A stretch of 64,000 nt of DNA from Isoetes taiwanensis (GCA_021234155.1 JAJEKV010000011.1:6527132-6591131), one strand, 5' to 3'. Positions 13,401 to 26,799 are shown, numbered from the stretch's first letter. Numbers and translations: made by a program. Notes: generated from the sequence alone by a model not told the origin.

Positions 13401-13648
13401 CCAAGGATCCGTACTGCGGGTCGGATGGAAACTCAAGAAGAGGAGGCTGAAGAAGAGTTAAAGGATGGAGAGGAAGAGGTTCAAGACATCCGATCCCGAA
13501 GCCCGAGGATGAGGTGAATGAGGAACTAGGCTCAAGATTTTTGTGGAAAAAGATGGAGAGGGTCAAGGAGGCAGCACAACAAGCTCTTGGATTCTCTCAA
13601 GAATATGGAGATAAGCATTCGGGAGAGGTGTCTCCGAATGCATGAGAA
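10485..13648 (+). pseudogene. ParB-like / methyltransferase-like gene, copy 1 (broken)
   Basis: Error-rich counterpart of 48,639-51,838. The best-kept part is 11,685-12,275, matching the central region that follows the intron in copy 2. The splice donor present in copy 2 (GTAAGT) is altered here at about 11,533, and many frames break at CTG/CAG. One detail is better here than in copy 2: in the stretch encoding LIFFYAKRKC (near 11,317) copy 1 has a shorter T run that keeps the frame, whereas copy 2 has two extra T. See the copy 2 entry for domains. Confidence 0.5.
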
Positions 13649-14177
13649 ACCCCCGTAGCTTATATGCCCTGTATAGATGTGAAACGATGTAATTAATTTT
13701 TGTGTCTAATGAGATACTTTATTCATATTTTTCTTGTTTTTTGAAGATTCTTTTTTTTTGATGCTTCCACCTTGCCCTCCTAATGCAAATCGGGCAGGTT
13801 GGGGTCGTGTTAGTATTAGAGTATACTTCAACCACAAATTACAATTCACAATCAAAATATCAATGAGATATATTGATCTTCACTTCAACACTATTGACTT
13901 AACAATTTGAGTTCATATCCCATTCAAGAAAATACAATGGTCATTAAACCATGCAAAACCATTGAAAATCCAAAGTTATACTTCCACTGTAGCAATGGGA
14001 ATGTCGAGCAATTCTTCAACCTTAACAAATAATAAGGTCGCAGGTCACACAACCATCAACCAGATCCGCCCCTCAGATATTCGCGCCATTTATTTCATAC
14101 GCTATATTCACAAAAGTTTCGACGGTTATGCATCCATAATCATAGCTCGGTCATCTATATACAAAAGATCTTCCATA

Positions 14178-17100
14178 ATCTAGCTCGCCAATGGAGGGGG
14201 AGATCGAAAACACAAATCTGACGCTGAGGGACATGGCTTATTCAAGGAAAGGATCCTACGGATGGGATCCGCATTGAGGAATGGAATCAAAGTACGTGAG
14301 TCATTAATCCAGATGCAGACAGTGGGCTGCACAAATTGGCCAAAGCCGGGAGCTGAACCAAGCAGGATACAAGCGGAGTCAAGAATGGCAAGGTCTATAT
14401 ACACAAGAGGGTGAGGGAACAAGCGACTCAACCGGGCAGCGAGATAGTCATAGCCGGGCGAGGGGTGGCGGGGATAGCAAAATCAACGTAAGCAGAGAAG
14501 GAAAATATACACCCCGGAGTCTATACAACGTGGGCTGGAGAACGATCGCAGGGGGAGCTCTAGGAGCACTAAGAGCAATCACGTAGAGGGGAAACCGTAA
14601 TGAGGAATAGGAAGAAGCGGAAGCGGGGAAAACGAAGAGCTGGGCAACACAAAGCTGTGGTTCGGAGGGCCAACCCCGACAATGAAGACCAGGGGAAGAC
14701 CAAGGAGAATGGGCAATGGTACGTAAAATATGGAGACCCGGGGAGCAACCCCTGGGAAAAAGACGACATTATGGTACCGAATTGTAACGGGTACCCATGG
14801 GATGATGGAGAAAGATTAGAAGGTGCCCACGGCCGCGACATAATATGCCCGACGGAGACATGGGAGCATAACGCTAAAAGGCTGCTGAAGAGGAAGGATA
14901 CCAACCGCTCAATGGGCCGGAAAGACAGGATTTTAAAATAGGGAGGGGGGTGCAGTTTGGCTTGTTATATAAAGAACAAAGGCGATTAACAATGCATGTA
15001 TGTTACATTCGTGATATCAATAAAAGATATATGGTTTTGAGTATCCAATTGAGAAACAAACAAGATGTAGTTCTGATAATTGCATATTACCCGGCCAAAC
15101 AAAGATAAGTTAGAATTGCTGGAGGTGGGAGAGAATATTACGAAATGGAAGGAGCAAGGACCAATGATTATAGTAGGAGATCTAAATGCCAGAACCAAAC
15201 AGGAACAGGCACAAAGTACACACACGGATGAGAAAGATGGTCGATAGTGTATACGACGAGGGCACGTGAATGGCGAGAGGGATACGTAAGATAAGCGCGT
15301 AGGTCAATGCTAGAGGTGAATTATTGTTGAAGTTCAAGACGGCAACAGTGGGATGATTATAGCTAATGGCATGGGAAAATGGAGGGGATCGGGAGGGGTT
15401 CACGAGCCAAAACACACATGGTAAGAGCATAGTGGATTATATAATTGTGAATGATCAAGCAGCGGAAAAGATAGAGGGACTGATGCTACAAGAATGGCCA
15501 ACTGGGAAAAGGGAAAGCCATAGACCGATTAAACTAACAATCGAAAGCTAGGGGAACGCCACAAAAAGATAGGGGCGTAAAGAAAGGAAGATAATAAAGA
15601 CAGGGTGAGGATTCGGGGCCAGAGAAATACGCAGCACACCTTCACCCAAATGATCAAGGAGGAAATGGGAGAATGGGACCTGGGAAAGCACAATGCAAGT
15701 GAGAATGGAAACACCCTAAATGACATCATGGTAAGGGTAACAAACGGAGGTGTTTGGGAAAAAGATCAAAATCAGGAAGAGCAGGGCATTCGAGTTTCAA
15801 GATGGTATGATGACGAAAAGTGCAGAGAATACAAGAGGAATGTGGAAAACACAGGGAAAGGAGAGACATACCGGAAGAAAAGGCAAAGATACATAAGATT
15901 ATCAAGAAGAAGAGATACAATAACCTCGCACAAAGACCAATGGTACATGGGGAAAATGCTGAAAAAACAGCCCCAAGATTTTGGAGAGGATTCAAAACAA
16001 AGGAGGGGTAGCAATATGAAAGCAAAGAACGAACAAGATGGCATTGGAACCGCGGGATGGGAGAGTTACCTGACAAATTATACAAGACGGGGGGCACCTC
16101 CAGCACCAATACCCATACAAAGATGATCAGACAAACCATGCTTCAACATGTTAGAAGTAATGCTAGCCCTAAACAGGATGGCCAATCACAAAGCACCGGA
16201 TCTATACGGCCTAACCGTGGAACCTAACTGAAGTGTGCTTGAAACAGAATCGGCAGACAAAGTTACGTATTATTTTCAATGGCATCATACATACAGTATA
16301 CTTCCGCATTATGGGACATACAACGTAGTCATACCTCTACATAAGGCAGGAAATAGAAAAGATCCAGTGGAACTATAGGACGATAATGGTAAGCTCGATT
16401 TTCAAAAAATGGTTTGGGAAGGTAAATCGGATAACAAACTAAAGAAATGGGCGTAAGAAGGAAATATGAGAGCACAAGGGCAAAGTGGGTTCAGACCAGA
16501 GCACTCAACCACGATCACCCTCGTGACCCTTCCGATATTAATAGAGCAGAACAAAGCACAGGGAAGGAAAATAATATGCTGCTTTGTAGATTTCAGAAAA
16601 GCATTTGATACAGTCCCGAGAGAGAAGTTGCTAAAAAGATTGATGGATATGCAAGCCCCGAGAAATATGGTAGGATCGATAGCAAGACTGTATCATAAGG
16701 TGTATGCTAAGATGGAACAGGAAGGACTGCCGATAATCAGGATAACGGGGTAAAACAGATGGCTGCCCAATCCCCAACTCGCTTGGGATATACATAGACG
16801 CACTATAGGGATACATAGCGTAACGGCAAATGAGACGAAATGCCCCCACACTAGGAGACACGGCTGGTACCGATAATGCTATATGCGATGATCTTAGTAT
16901 GATGGCAACAAAGAACAAAGGAATGCAATGCATCGCCAAAATTCGAACAATTTCGTGGAGGATACGTAGGCTGGCAAGTGAATCTAGCAAAAACTAAGAT
17001 AGTCATCTTTGGACAAGAACGTATTATAAACCTTTTCGTGATACAAAGGTAAAGAGATAGAGGAACCAATGTAATATAGGTATCTAGGTTATGATGCACA

Positions 17101-18307
17101 TGGCACGTGGAAATGGGCCAAAGGAGCTAACGCCGTGATTCCAATCAGCTATAGGAAGCTACTTTAACATGAAAAACTTTTGTAACGTATAGAGAATAAC
17201 CGATTGGGACATCAAATGTTACCTATTCGCAGCAATAGCCACCCACTCAATTGTATGCGAGCGAAGGGGGGGCCGTGTTTAACGTAAAGAAACCGGAAAG
17301 CAAAAGGAATTCTTAGGCAATGGCACGCATTGTGAATTCAGGGTAAGGACAAACACGCCACGCCACAATCATGGTCATCGAAACAGGGCAAAACCGATGG
17401 AAGTGAGAGCATGGGAGAGAACCATAAGGTACCGCCGTGGACAACGCTGGAGCATACAAGGGAACCGTCCAAGAGCATTGCAATCACCGAATCAGCAAAA
17501 TCACATATCCCTCGAAAGCACCGGATGGTTTAAAGAGGTGGCAACATGGACCGCATCGATGGGATTAAACCCGGAAAGACCTAATAGAAGAGGGGCGCGG
17601 AATGAGGAGTGGGCGCATAGCTTACAAGAGCATGGCTGCAAAAGACATACGACCCAAGACAGACCTCGCTCATACAAGTTTTAATCCGCACCAACAAATA
17701 GGACATCGATATACCGATAACATATTGGGGAAAACAGAAGGGACACAATCGGCTAGATTTAGGATGGGAAGCCATGATCTAAGAATCCCGAAAAAGACAG
17801 TGGAGAGGGGTAGACAAGGAGGACAGGATATGCGTAATCTGTGGACGGGGAGAATAGAGAATGAGAACCACATGATTAGTGATTGCCCGATATATGGAGA
17901 CATCGTGACGATATAGAAATATATAAGGTGGGGGGAACCACAACGTAATCGATGAGGATGACAGATCATTACGGGATCCGCAGACGCATCCACGTAATGA
18001 CAATCGAGACAGAGAAGTACACAGTGAAAAGAGGGCTTGTAATATAATCCGCATAAAACGAAGTCATATAGCTCACACAAATTGCTCAGCCTAAAAGCTG
18101 ATTGATAACGACGATCATCGCACCCGGCCAAGAAGCCGGTGGTAAAGCGGATGCCTGTATTAAAAGAAAAAGTCACCCTTAAAAGGCTACATTATAACAA
18201 ATAAGTGATGTGCTAGCAAAGACCCTCTTAGGGGAGCTTCGCCCATGCTACACAAGTCCGTGGGCCTTATGGCACAAGGGACATAAATGTATTCTATATG
18301 TATTCTA
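14178..18307 (+). mobile_element. LINE B, non-LTR retrotransposon, copy 1
   Basis: Counterpart of 52,370-56,514, inserted in the copia 3' LTR at the same base. Recognisable pieces: an endonuclease C-terminal part at 15,366-15,551 with HGKSIVDYIIVN, a linker at 15,605-16,126, RT start at 16,466-16,753 with FVDFRKAFDTV, and a C-terminal zinc-knuckle region near 17,826-17,890 (ICNLW, then H and C ligands). Frames are broken more often than in copy 2. The 3' end is a short direct repeat of TGTATTCTAT. Confidence 0.8.
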
Positions 18308-21300
18308 TTTGAATATTTCTTGCCTCCAAGGTTTTTCATCCCATAACAAGTAATGATAATAATGCCTTTTCGCTGGCCATGGCACATTATTCCACTTAAC
18401 CTTAACCAACCATAGGAACTTTGTTAACCATTTCAACACCACCATTATGACTTGTTTAATAATGAAATAATGTCCGCAGTTCTCAGGTAAGTTCAAAGTC
18501 GTGGTAACTCCCATGTTCTCGAAAGCAAATTCCTTAACTTGAATTATGCAATGACAACCATTTTAACATTCCTCCTTCATTGCATAATCTGCTACTTTTA
18601 AACTATTCCTAAACCCTATAAACTTTCCTTCAGGTAGCCCCTTGGTAAATATGTTCAATATTTGATCACCAGGTTCACATAGACCATTTTAATGTAACCT
18701 TTGAAGCCAAATCTCCGAAAAATGTATGTTCATCTCAATGTGCTTTGTCCTTTCATGATCTAACGATTCTTCACAATGGCTATACAACTCGACCATCTGT
18801 GAAAATTTCGCCAGTGGAAAATTTTGTTTGCAATCCAACTCTTCAAGTAATCTCCTCAACCAAGTAATTTCCTTTGTTTAAGCTAAGGATGAGGGGCGTG
18901 TATTCTCTCGGCCAGATGACATTGCTATGGCACTTTTTGCTTTTGCATCTCCAAGCAACAACTCCTCCAGCCAAGAAAATTGCATACCCCGAGTTGATTT
19001 CCTTGAACTTAGGTCACCACCCCACCAAGATCACTAAAAATCATATAAGTTAAGATTATCGTAATTAAAACATATTCCCTGTGATCTTTAGTACCTTTAA
19101 GGTACTTTGAATACTCAGTTTGCCTTGCTTTCCAATGTTCTTTGGTGGGATCATTGCATCTTGCTTCTACTCAATATGTTTACTATGTAATGATATATCC
19201 GCCTCTTACATTATTTACCAAATACAAACAAAAGCCTATTAGAGCCCTATATGGTACATTCTCCATTTCTTCTTTCTCTTTTTCTGAAATATTTCTTTCT
19301 GCTGTCAGCTTATGTCCAGGCACTACAGGAGTTCTCACTGGATGTGCTTCTTTCATATTGAATCTCAATAACATGTTGTCTATATGTCTTCTTTGTTTGA
19401 GTTCTAAAATTTTCTCCTCCCTGTTCCTTATTACTCAATTCCTAGAACCGCTTCAGCTCACCCAAACCGCCATTTTGAATCTTGCATGTAAGATGTTCTT
19501 GCAAACATTTAGAATTTTTTGTCGTTAGCTACCATAATGCGCATCCACATATAGTGCAATGATGCAGTATTCTTCTTCCTATTTGTACCTATACAAGTTA
19601 CCATCATTGTGAAGATTCTCAAAGCCCTGCTCTTTAAGGTAATTATCCATGCACAAGAACCACTCCCTTGGTGCTTGTTTCAAGCCATACACAGCCCTCT
19701 TAAGTTTCCAAACTTGACCATTTCCTTGATCAAACCCTGGAGCTGGTTTCATAAAAATGCTTTCTTCCAGCTTTGCATTTAGAAAGGCTGTCTTAACATC
19801 CATATGATGCAGCTCTAAGTTCAATGCATTAGCTAATGCCAACAATATTCTGATACTTGTGAGTTTAACAATAGGTGAGTAGGTATCTTCATAGTCTATG
19901 CCATACTTTTGTGTGTATCCCTGAGCCACTAAACGAGCTTTATATTTTTTTCCACCATCAGCTCCTATTTTGATCTTAAAAATCCATTTGTTCTCCCTAT
20001 TATATTCCCTGCTTTACGATTTTGAACTAGATCATAAGTTTCGCTTCCCGAAAGGATTTAAGCTCATCCTTCATGGCATCTTCCCCATTTTTCTTTATCT
20101 TTAGACCCGAGAACTTCTTCTATATTCTTGGGAATCTCATCATTTTCAATGATTGCCATAACTGGTCATGGCCTATATGCTCTATTCTTTTTGCTTTTTC
20201 CGAAATATTTCGCCATACAAGGCATTGTCAATGTTTGCTTTTCAATTAGCTTTTTGTGCTTGAGTCTTCCTTTTCTTTTCATCGGGTCCGTTTCCCTTTC
20301 AATTTGTAATCAACTGACCGCTTCTTTGTGTTTCACCATTTTCATCTTTTGTTTCTTTCTTCACTTTCATTCTCATTGTCCATCAATATCTAGATTTGTG
20401 CTTCCATCCCTTTGATTTCAGTTTTCCCTTTGGTTGCTCCAAACATTTCTTACTAACTCTATGTTTATATAGTACCTCTTCATTGAAAACCACATCTCTC
20501 GCTTATTATTATTGTTTTAGAGTCGTGGATATAAATCCTATACCCTTTGCTCTCTTGATCATATCCAACAAGGAATCCACTTCAGCTTTATCATCTAATT
20601 TTCTTCTCAACTCTTTAGTATGTGATCAGATACCAAACACCCATAGGCTTTTAATTGATCATAGTTCAATTTCACCTTTTGTTTTTTGACCATATCAGAT
20701 CTCGAATCTCCCCTTTTAAACCGGAAGTTGGCAAAGATGTTATGAATCATGGTGGCTGTTTGCAAAGCCTCATCCCAGAAGAAATTTGGTAATCCACTAT
20801 TCTTGATCATGGACCTTCCTGCATCCAACAAAGTCCTGTTCCTCCTTTCTGCCACCCCATTTTGCTGAGGAGAATATCTACAAGTTAACCGCCTTCTTAT
20901 TCCCCTTGCAACACAAAAGCTTTTGAACCGAGAAGACAAATATTCCCCCTCCTATCTCGACCTTATACATTTGAGTTTGTTCCCGCTTGTCTTTCCATTT
21001 CAAAGAACATAATGTTTAAATGCAAATCACCGAGAGCTTGAGATTTTCTTTTTAAACCATAACACTTACATTTTCTAGAGAAATCATCAATAAATGAAAT
21101 AAAGTACCTGTTATTAGTTCTACTCCTCACATTTAAAGGACCACATAGGTCTGTATGTACCAATTCCAGCACCTCTTTAGCTCTTTGTTTTGGATCTTTA
21201 AAGGGCAACCTGCTCAATTTACCAAGCATACACCCTTCACACAAGTAATTCCCCCCGATTCAACATTGTTGCTTTTAATCCAATCGCTCTTTATCAACAA

Positions 21301-22830
21301 TTTAAGATTATTGTCAGAGTATGTGCTAATCTGTTATGCCACAGTTCAAAATCAGAGACATTGAGAGCATTAACTTCATTGCAAACAATATTATCCATTT
21401 GGAACAATACGTTTTGCTTCAAACTTCTTTTCATTTCCAAAAAAGATATTACATGCTTTGGAGTCAAAATTGACTCTGTAACCCAAGTCTACAAGCTGAC
21501 TAACTGAAATCAATTTGATGATCCCTGGTACACACAAAACATTTTCTATATCCACTACATTTCCATTTAAATCAAACAGTTGCAGCAATCGCCTTCCTTC
21601 AATAGCCTGAAGAGCTCCATTTCCAACTTGCACGCTCTTTGTGCATGTATTTGCAATTTTTTTAAGCACATCAGTAGTTTGGACTACTGATCTTTTAGCT
21701 CCACTATCAACTACAAGAGGATTATAAGTTCTATTAGCATTTTCTCTTCTTTCAAGAATTGCAAATTGATCACATACCTCATCTTCATCATCGAGTTGTC
21801 CTTTTTTTGTCTTCCCGCTTCTTGGTCAAATAAGTTCCAGCAGTCCTGCTTTCCCCTTATTCTTGATTTTCCTCCTCTACTAGAATTCCCCTTACCTTTT
21901 CCAAAACCTTAGGTAGGACACTAGCAGCAAGATGCCCCTCCCACCACAAGTATAGCATCTAAAATCCCCTTTTTCTCCTTTCTTCAAGAATTTAGGCGCT
22001 TATTCTTATAATGCCTTAGCCTCATGGCAATAAAAAGTAAGTACCCTTTCTCGCCACGATTTTCCTTTTTCTTTTCCGTGATACAAGATTTCGAGCCTAA
22101 ATCTTCATCATTTCCTTTGTACCTTTTTTGTTCTATTTCTGTCCCTAATGATGCTTTCTCATCTCATCTCGCTTCTTAGCAACATTCCTTATGAACGCAT
22201 CGAGTTGTTCATTTTCATTACAGCTCTAGCAATAGCAAGGACTTGGTACCTTTCAAAAGAAGATCGACCCCAAAGACCTCCCAAATTCGCTACAATGTTG
22301 TCAAACTTATTGAAGAAGTCAGAACATCATCACCCTCAAGCGCTCTTTAAGATTCCTCAACTCATTATCAAGTAAATCATCCTGAAGAGGTCTTTTCTCA
22401 AAATGTTTGAGCAAATAAGACCACATTTCCTTTGACTTTTATTTCTTTACTTTAATCTTATAGTAGGCTCACCTTGATGTGATAATTCCCTGTGCCTCCT
22501 TGATCCTTGCATACCGGGATCCTCCAGATTAGTTCCAAGAGCTGCGTGAGATGTAACTTTTTCAAGACTTTTTTCACGCAGAATTTGAGAGTCTTGTCAG
22601 AGATCTTGCACCGTATTCTCAACTAGTTTGAACAACATTCTCATCCCTCGTGGATTTATCAAAATCCCAAAGCTCTTCTACTTCTAAGATATGTTTGATA
22701 GCATCCTTCCAGACTTGGAAGCCAGGTCCACCTTTGTAGACATCAATGCTGCTCAAAAGGCTAGCTCCAAAACGACTAGACATCCTGTCTATACTTCACA
22801 AACAATCACAACCTGAGCTCTGATACCAGA

Positions 22831-23462
22831 TGTTAGTATTAGAGTATACTTCAACCACAAATTACAATTCACAATCAAAATATCAATGAGATATATTGAT
22901 CTTCACTTCAACACTATTGACTTAACAATTTGAGTTCATATCCCATTCAAGAAAATACAATGGTCATTAAACCATGCAAACCATTGAAAATCCAAAGTTA
23001 TACTTCCACTGTAGCAATGGGAATGTCGAGCAATTCTTCCGAACCTTAACAGTCAATAAGGTCGCAGTCACCACCCGTCATCAACCGATCCGTCCCCCTC
23101 CATATTCTCGCCGCTTTATTTCATAATGCTAATATTCACAAGGGTTTAAACGTTATGCATCCATAATCATAGCTCGGTCATCTATATACAGTATCTTCCA
23201 TATTTGAATATTTCTTGCCTCCAAGGTTTTTCATCCCATAACAAGTAATGATAATAATGCCTTTTGCGTTAGCCATGGCATTATTCCACTTAACCTTAAC
23301 CAACCATAGAACTTTGTTAACCATTTCAACACCACCATTGCGTACTTGTTTAATAATGAAATAATGTTCGCAAGTTCGTGTGCAAGTTCAAGTGTTGTGC
23401 AACTCCCATGTTCGAAAGCAATTCCCTTTAACTTGAATTATGCAATGACAACCATTTTAACA
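22831..23462 (-). repeat. copia 5' LTR, copy 1
   Basis: Full LTR of about 632 bp with inverted ends TGTTA/TAACA. Its left side adjoins the primer-binding site TGGTATCAGAGC (read on the minus strand) at 22,817-22,828. Confidence 0.85.
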
Positions 23463-23489
23463 GGCCGAGGTGTATGCTTAATTTCATCC

Positions 23490-23830
23490 ATCCTGACATC
23501 ATCCCGAGGTAATTAGGGCGGGCCCGGCTTTGTGCCCTACGCGGTAGTCCGAATGACTTAACGCATCCCTTGACCTCCCGAGGTAATGGGCGAGCGGCCA
23601 ATTTGAGCCCTCGTGAGGCACTATGAAATGTGGTTAAAGGCATTTCTTTAAGGTAACCGGGCTGTTTCAATTTGGCATTGCTAGAAGTGCCAACATCTTA
23701 ATTTTAACGCATTTCTTGACCTCCCGAGGCAATTGGGCAAGCAATTTGAGCCCCGTGGAGGCTATATAAAATTTGGTTGAGAGTTGCCTTGCAAGGAAAT
23801 CGGGGGCCCAACTTGAACCGTAGTTTCATT
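23490..23830 (+). repeat. 75-bp-period palindrome array, copy 1 (corrupted)
   Basis: Same array as 61,719-62,033, but nearly every GGGCGGGCGCCC core is damaged (for example GGGCAAGC or GGGCTGTTTC), so the dyads are lost. The intervening sequence, with CCTCCCGAGG and TTTGAGCCCC, still shows the period. Confidence 0.6.
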
Positions 23831-24693
23831 CAAATTGAATATAGAAGACAAGTTGGAATAATAGTATACCCTGAGAGTTGTGAATTATAAAGGTTATGTG
23901 TACGTGTTGAATACTAACACAACCTAATTACAACAAAATTGCAACTACTCAACTACTAGCGCTCTTTTGGGGGTCAACTTTAAAGAAGAATCCTTTAAGA
24001 ATTTGATGAAACTTCCGAAAGTGGCAAAGATTGACGGTCCACTTTGGTCCCATTCTTAAATCATGCCTAGAAAGTTTATCAAAGGGAAAACTAAGCCATG
24101 CATTGTTTATTGATTCTCATGATGAATTTGACATTGGTTTTAATAACATTTGTCTTAACTTGTACAGCAGTTAATTGGATCTTGCTTGATGTTGTTAAGT
24201 TTTTTTAATAACATGGACCTAAAAAGACGCTTATATTATTAATTGCAAATATGTGAAAAAAGGGGGTCTATGGCGAGAGGCATTACAACCTTTACAATAA
24301 ATAAACAAGTGAGTACCATCATGCTAGATATAAAGGCATTCAAATGTCTAAAACCATCACCTACATTGAGCGATCATCATGTTAAATCTAAATCATTACA
24401 TTCTATTAATATGTAGCAGAGGTAAAACTTGCTTTTTATAATGTAAAAACAAAACAATTCAATGTTAACAATAACAATTCACAAGAGAAGCAAAACCTAC
24501 TTCAATGTTAAAAAAGAACAATTCACAAGAGAGGCAAAACCTGCCTCTCATGATGCAAGAGTAGAACAATTCAAGGGAAAGTGAATGCATGAGAATATGT
24601 ACAAGAGATTGAAATTAAGGAGCAAGACAATTGATCCTTATATAACATTTTTCATATTGCTTAGATACATTCTCACATGTGTACACCTTAGGC
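23831..24693. other. AT-rich stretch without a gene (copy 1)
   Basis: No open frame of note. It contains a local repeat, AACAATTCACAAGAGA, occurring twice near 24,473 and 24,519, and matching sequence at 62,040-62,910. Confidence 0.5.
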
Positions 24694-25030
24694 GCAACTA
24701 ATGATAATTTCACTGATTGATTTGCCTAATTATATTAAAATTATGACAAGGATTTTGAGCTGAACAGTTTTCTATTCACACATATAACCAACTTATGCCC
24801 AGCAACGCTAGGCAGTGTTACTAGTTTCGGTAGATAAGCATTATTCTAACAATCCAAAATGAATAATGCTTGATAAAAAGTGAAAGGAGCATATGGAAAG
24901 TGTTGGTGCATGGTTGTGATGGATGATGATGGATAAGAAGTGATGACGTGTGAAGGTGACGAATGTAAAGAATGAATGTGATGAATATGATGTGTGGATG
25001 TAGTTATTATGATGTGTGAAAGTGATGAAT
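24694..25030 (+). repeat. Dispersed repeat with Helitron-like 3' end, copy 1
   Basis: This block has an inverted relative at 29,716-30,029. Inside it, 24,797-24,813 reads GCCCAGCAACGCTAGGC, a hairpin with one mismatch, followed 7 bases later by CTAG (24,821-24,824) and then T. That is the layout of a Helitron 3' terminus. The right part is GATGA-rich low-complexity sequence. I could not find the matching 5' end. Confidence 0.55.
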
Positions 25031-26163
25031 GAGATGTATCTTAATAATGGGTGTAATCCGAACATTCAATAATGTGCAAAAAGTCTTGTAACATTTCTTT
25101 CATGATTTTGGTCGCCTCTTTGTGGAGAGATGCAAGACAACATGGGCTCTTTGGAATGATGGGATGAGGGCGCTTTTTGAAAATGGAGAACATGTCTGCT
25201 TTGAGAACATATGTGATGATGGATGATAGAGACCCATGAACCTGCATGACAACATAATGTAAAAACATTCAAATACCCACAAAATTGCTAGATTATAGGT
25301 GATAGCAACTAGATGCAAATGACTTTATAATTTAATTTAATATAGTAGTAAAAGTTTATTAAGGATTTATTAGGGATTTATAATAATGGATCACAGGTCT
25401 AGACAAGATCTAATGATTGTGTAAATGTGATGCATGAACCCCAAGAGAAATGGTAACAAGATTAGAGAAATAATTAGATTGCTGTATGTGGTAGTCCTGT
25501 ATCACTTGGGACATGATCCTTTGAGTACACGCTTTGATGGCATGCAAGACATTGTAACGAATGTGATGATATGATTGAAATTGCATGGAATCTAAGAAAG
25601 AGTGCAAGCTCAAAATGAGCTTCATCGACAAGATAAGGTTCATACACAAGGAGTATATAATTTTTAAGGAAATATACGGGCAAGACTCAAGAAACCAACC
25701 AGCTAACTCTTTGAGCTGAAGGAAAATGTGTGCTATCGAAAGTGGTGGGCTTAATTACTTATGAGGCAAACAAAAGGCGATCTAGGCATAAGCCATAAAA
25801 TGGTTCCAACTTGCTTTTAGAGACTCAGAGTAAGTTCTTCTTATATTCGAATAAGTTCTCGGTTTAGTTGCCCTTTGTCCGCCTCCTAACAACCTTCCAT
25901 TTGCAAGTGCTAGATCCGCAACCCTGCAATAGATTCTTAATATGTTTGAGCCGGGAGTTGAATCGGGGAAGGACGATAGGATTTTTTTCACTTTTCAAAT
26001 TTGGCATGGTTCTCAAGAAATGCAACATGAAGGTCATAATAAGATCTTTTTCAAGAATTCTTTTTTTTTCACATGGAATCTTTTTTATGCTCTACAAGAT
26101 AGAGGAATCTTTTGCAAAAGAGAATCTTGATTTTTAGCTAAAAATGAGGTTAATTTTGATGAT
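25031..26163. other. Stretch without a supported gene
   Basis: Repeat homology ends at about 25,788. The rest is AT-rich with poly(T) runs near 25,983 and 26,062. I see no gene. Confidence 0.5.
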
Positions 26164-26790
26164 GTTGTAACGCCCTAACCGGGCATGCCCTTAACCAATC
26201 GGCAAAACGTCTAGACATTTATGAGTAGTCGCTTCTACCCATTTATGCCAATCACCGAACGTGACACACCAAGATCCACTCGAGCCGGTCTCCCCATGGG
26301 TCTGCTACAATCTCTTCCACTAGAACTATGCTCGTCCTCGAAAGCATCACAAACCAAGTCATAACCTACCGCCTAACATTTTTCCTAACCGACATGCCCT
26401 TAACCAACTGGGCAAAATCGCCTTGTGACATTTATGAGTAGCGTCTTCTGCGATTTATGCCGCTGTCTCGAAACGCCACACCAAGATCCACCTCGAGCGT
26501 CTCCATAGGTCCGTTACAATCTCTTCCACTAGAACTATGCAGATCGCCCTGAGCATCATAAACCAAGTCATGACCTACCGTCTAACGGTATTTTGAGTCA
26601 TACTTTGCCCCATGGAGACTCGAACTCGAGCCCCGCCCCGATACCAAATGTAACGCTCCTAATCGACATGTCCTTAACCAACTGGCAAAACCGCCTAGAC
26701 GCTTATGAATAGTCGCTTTCTACCATTTATGTCGGTGTCTGAACGCTGACACCAAGATCCACTCGAAAGGTTCCCCATGGGTCTCGTTGG
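26164..26790 (-). repeat. Three LTR-like tandem units
   Basis: Three related units begin near 26,164, 26,380 and 26,648, each starting with a TGTAACGC/CCTAACC-type motif and containing GACATTTATGAGTAG, CCAAGATCCACTCGA and (units 1-2) AATCTCTTCCACTAGAAC. Just left of the third unit the sequence CGATACCAAATGTAAC reads on the minus strand as an LTR end (GTTACA) followed by TTTGGTATCG, resembling an initiator-tRNA primer site. I infer remains of a small LTR element (TRIM-like) on the minus strand. Coding sequence is absent. Confidence 0.4.
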
Positions 26791-26799
26791 GTGTATGTG

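Larger units (their letters stand above)
13803..23467 (-). mobile_element. Ty1/copia LTR retrotransposon with nested LINE, copy 1
   Basis: Left LTR starts at 13,808 and is interrupted from 14,178 to 18,307 by LINE B, resuming at 18,308-18,568. The internal part is 18,569-22,830 and the right LTR is 22,831-23,462. Flanking 5-mers are GGTCG (13,803-13,807) and GGCCG (23,463-23,467), one base different from the perfect duplication in copy 2. Coding pieces on the minus strand include RT 19,579-19,929, integrase 20,607-20,939 and 20,963-21,244, and the end of gag-protease 21,391-21,669. They carry many frameshifts absent from copy 2. The primer-binding site next to the right LTR is intact. Confidence 0.9.
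7..25788 (+). repeat. 25.8-kb direct repeat, copy 1 (error-rich)
   Basis: Everything from about position 7 to 25,788 recurs in the same order and orientation from 38,111 to the window end. The offset drifts from 38,104 at the left end to about 38,213 at the right, so copy 1 is about 110 bp shorter overall. Long patches match with no visible change (for example 9,299-10,147 against 47,480-48,328), while other patches are full of small changes that sit on CTG/CAG and on homopolymers. Copy 1 loses many reading frames that copy 2 keeps. The left limit may lie outside the window, because position 7 is almost the first base. Confidence 0.93.

Noticed and set aside
14600-16139. Long minus-strand open stretches inside LINE B as membrane proteins
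   Set aside because: Their hydrophobic composition comes from the antisense of the purine-rich LINE coding strand.
20128-20689. Plus-strand Phe/Ser-rich open stretches in the copia element
   Set aside because: Antisense shadows of the integrase-RT linker.
24841-25318. Overlapping His/Ser/Phe-rich minus-strand frames
   Set aside because: Low-complexity GATGA-type repeat read in several frames. The same happens at 63,059-63,499.
7-25788. Copy 1 as an ancient, decayed paralogue
   Set aside because: Decay would spread over all sites. Differences concentrate on CTG/CAG and homopolymers, with long unchanged patches between.
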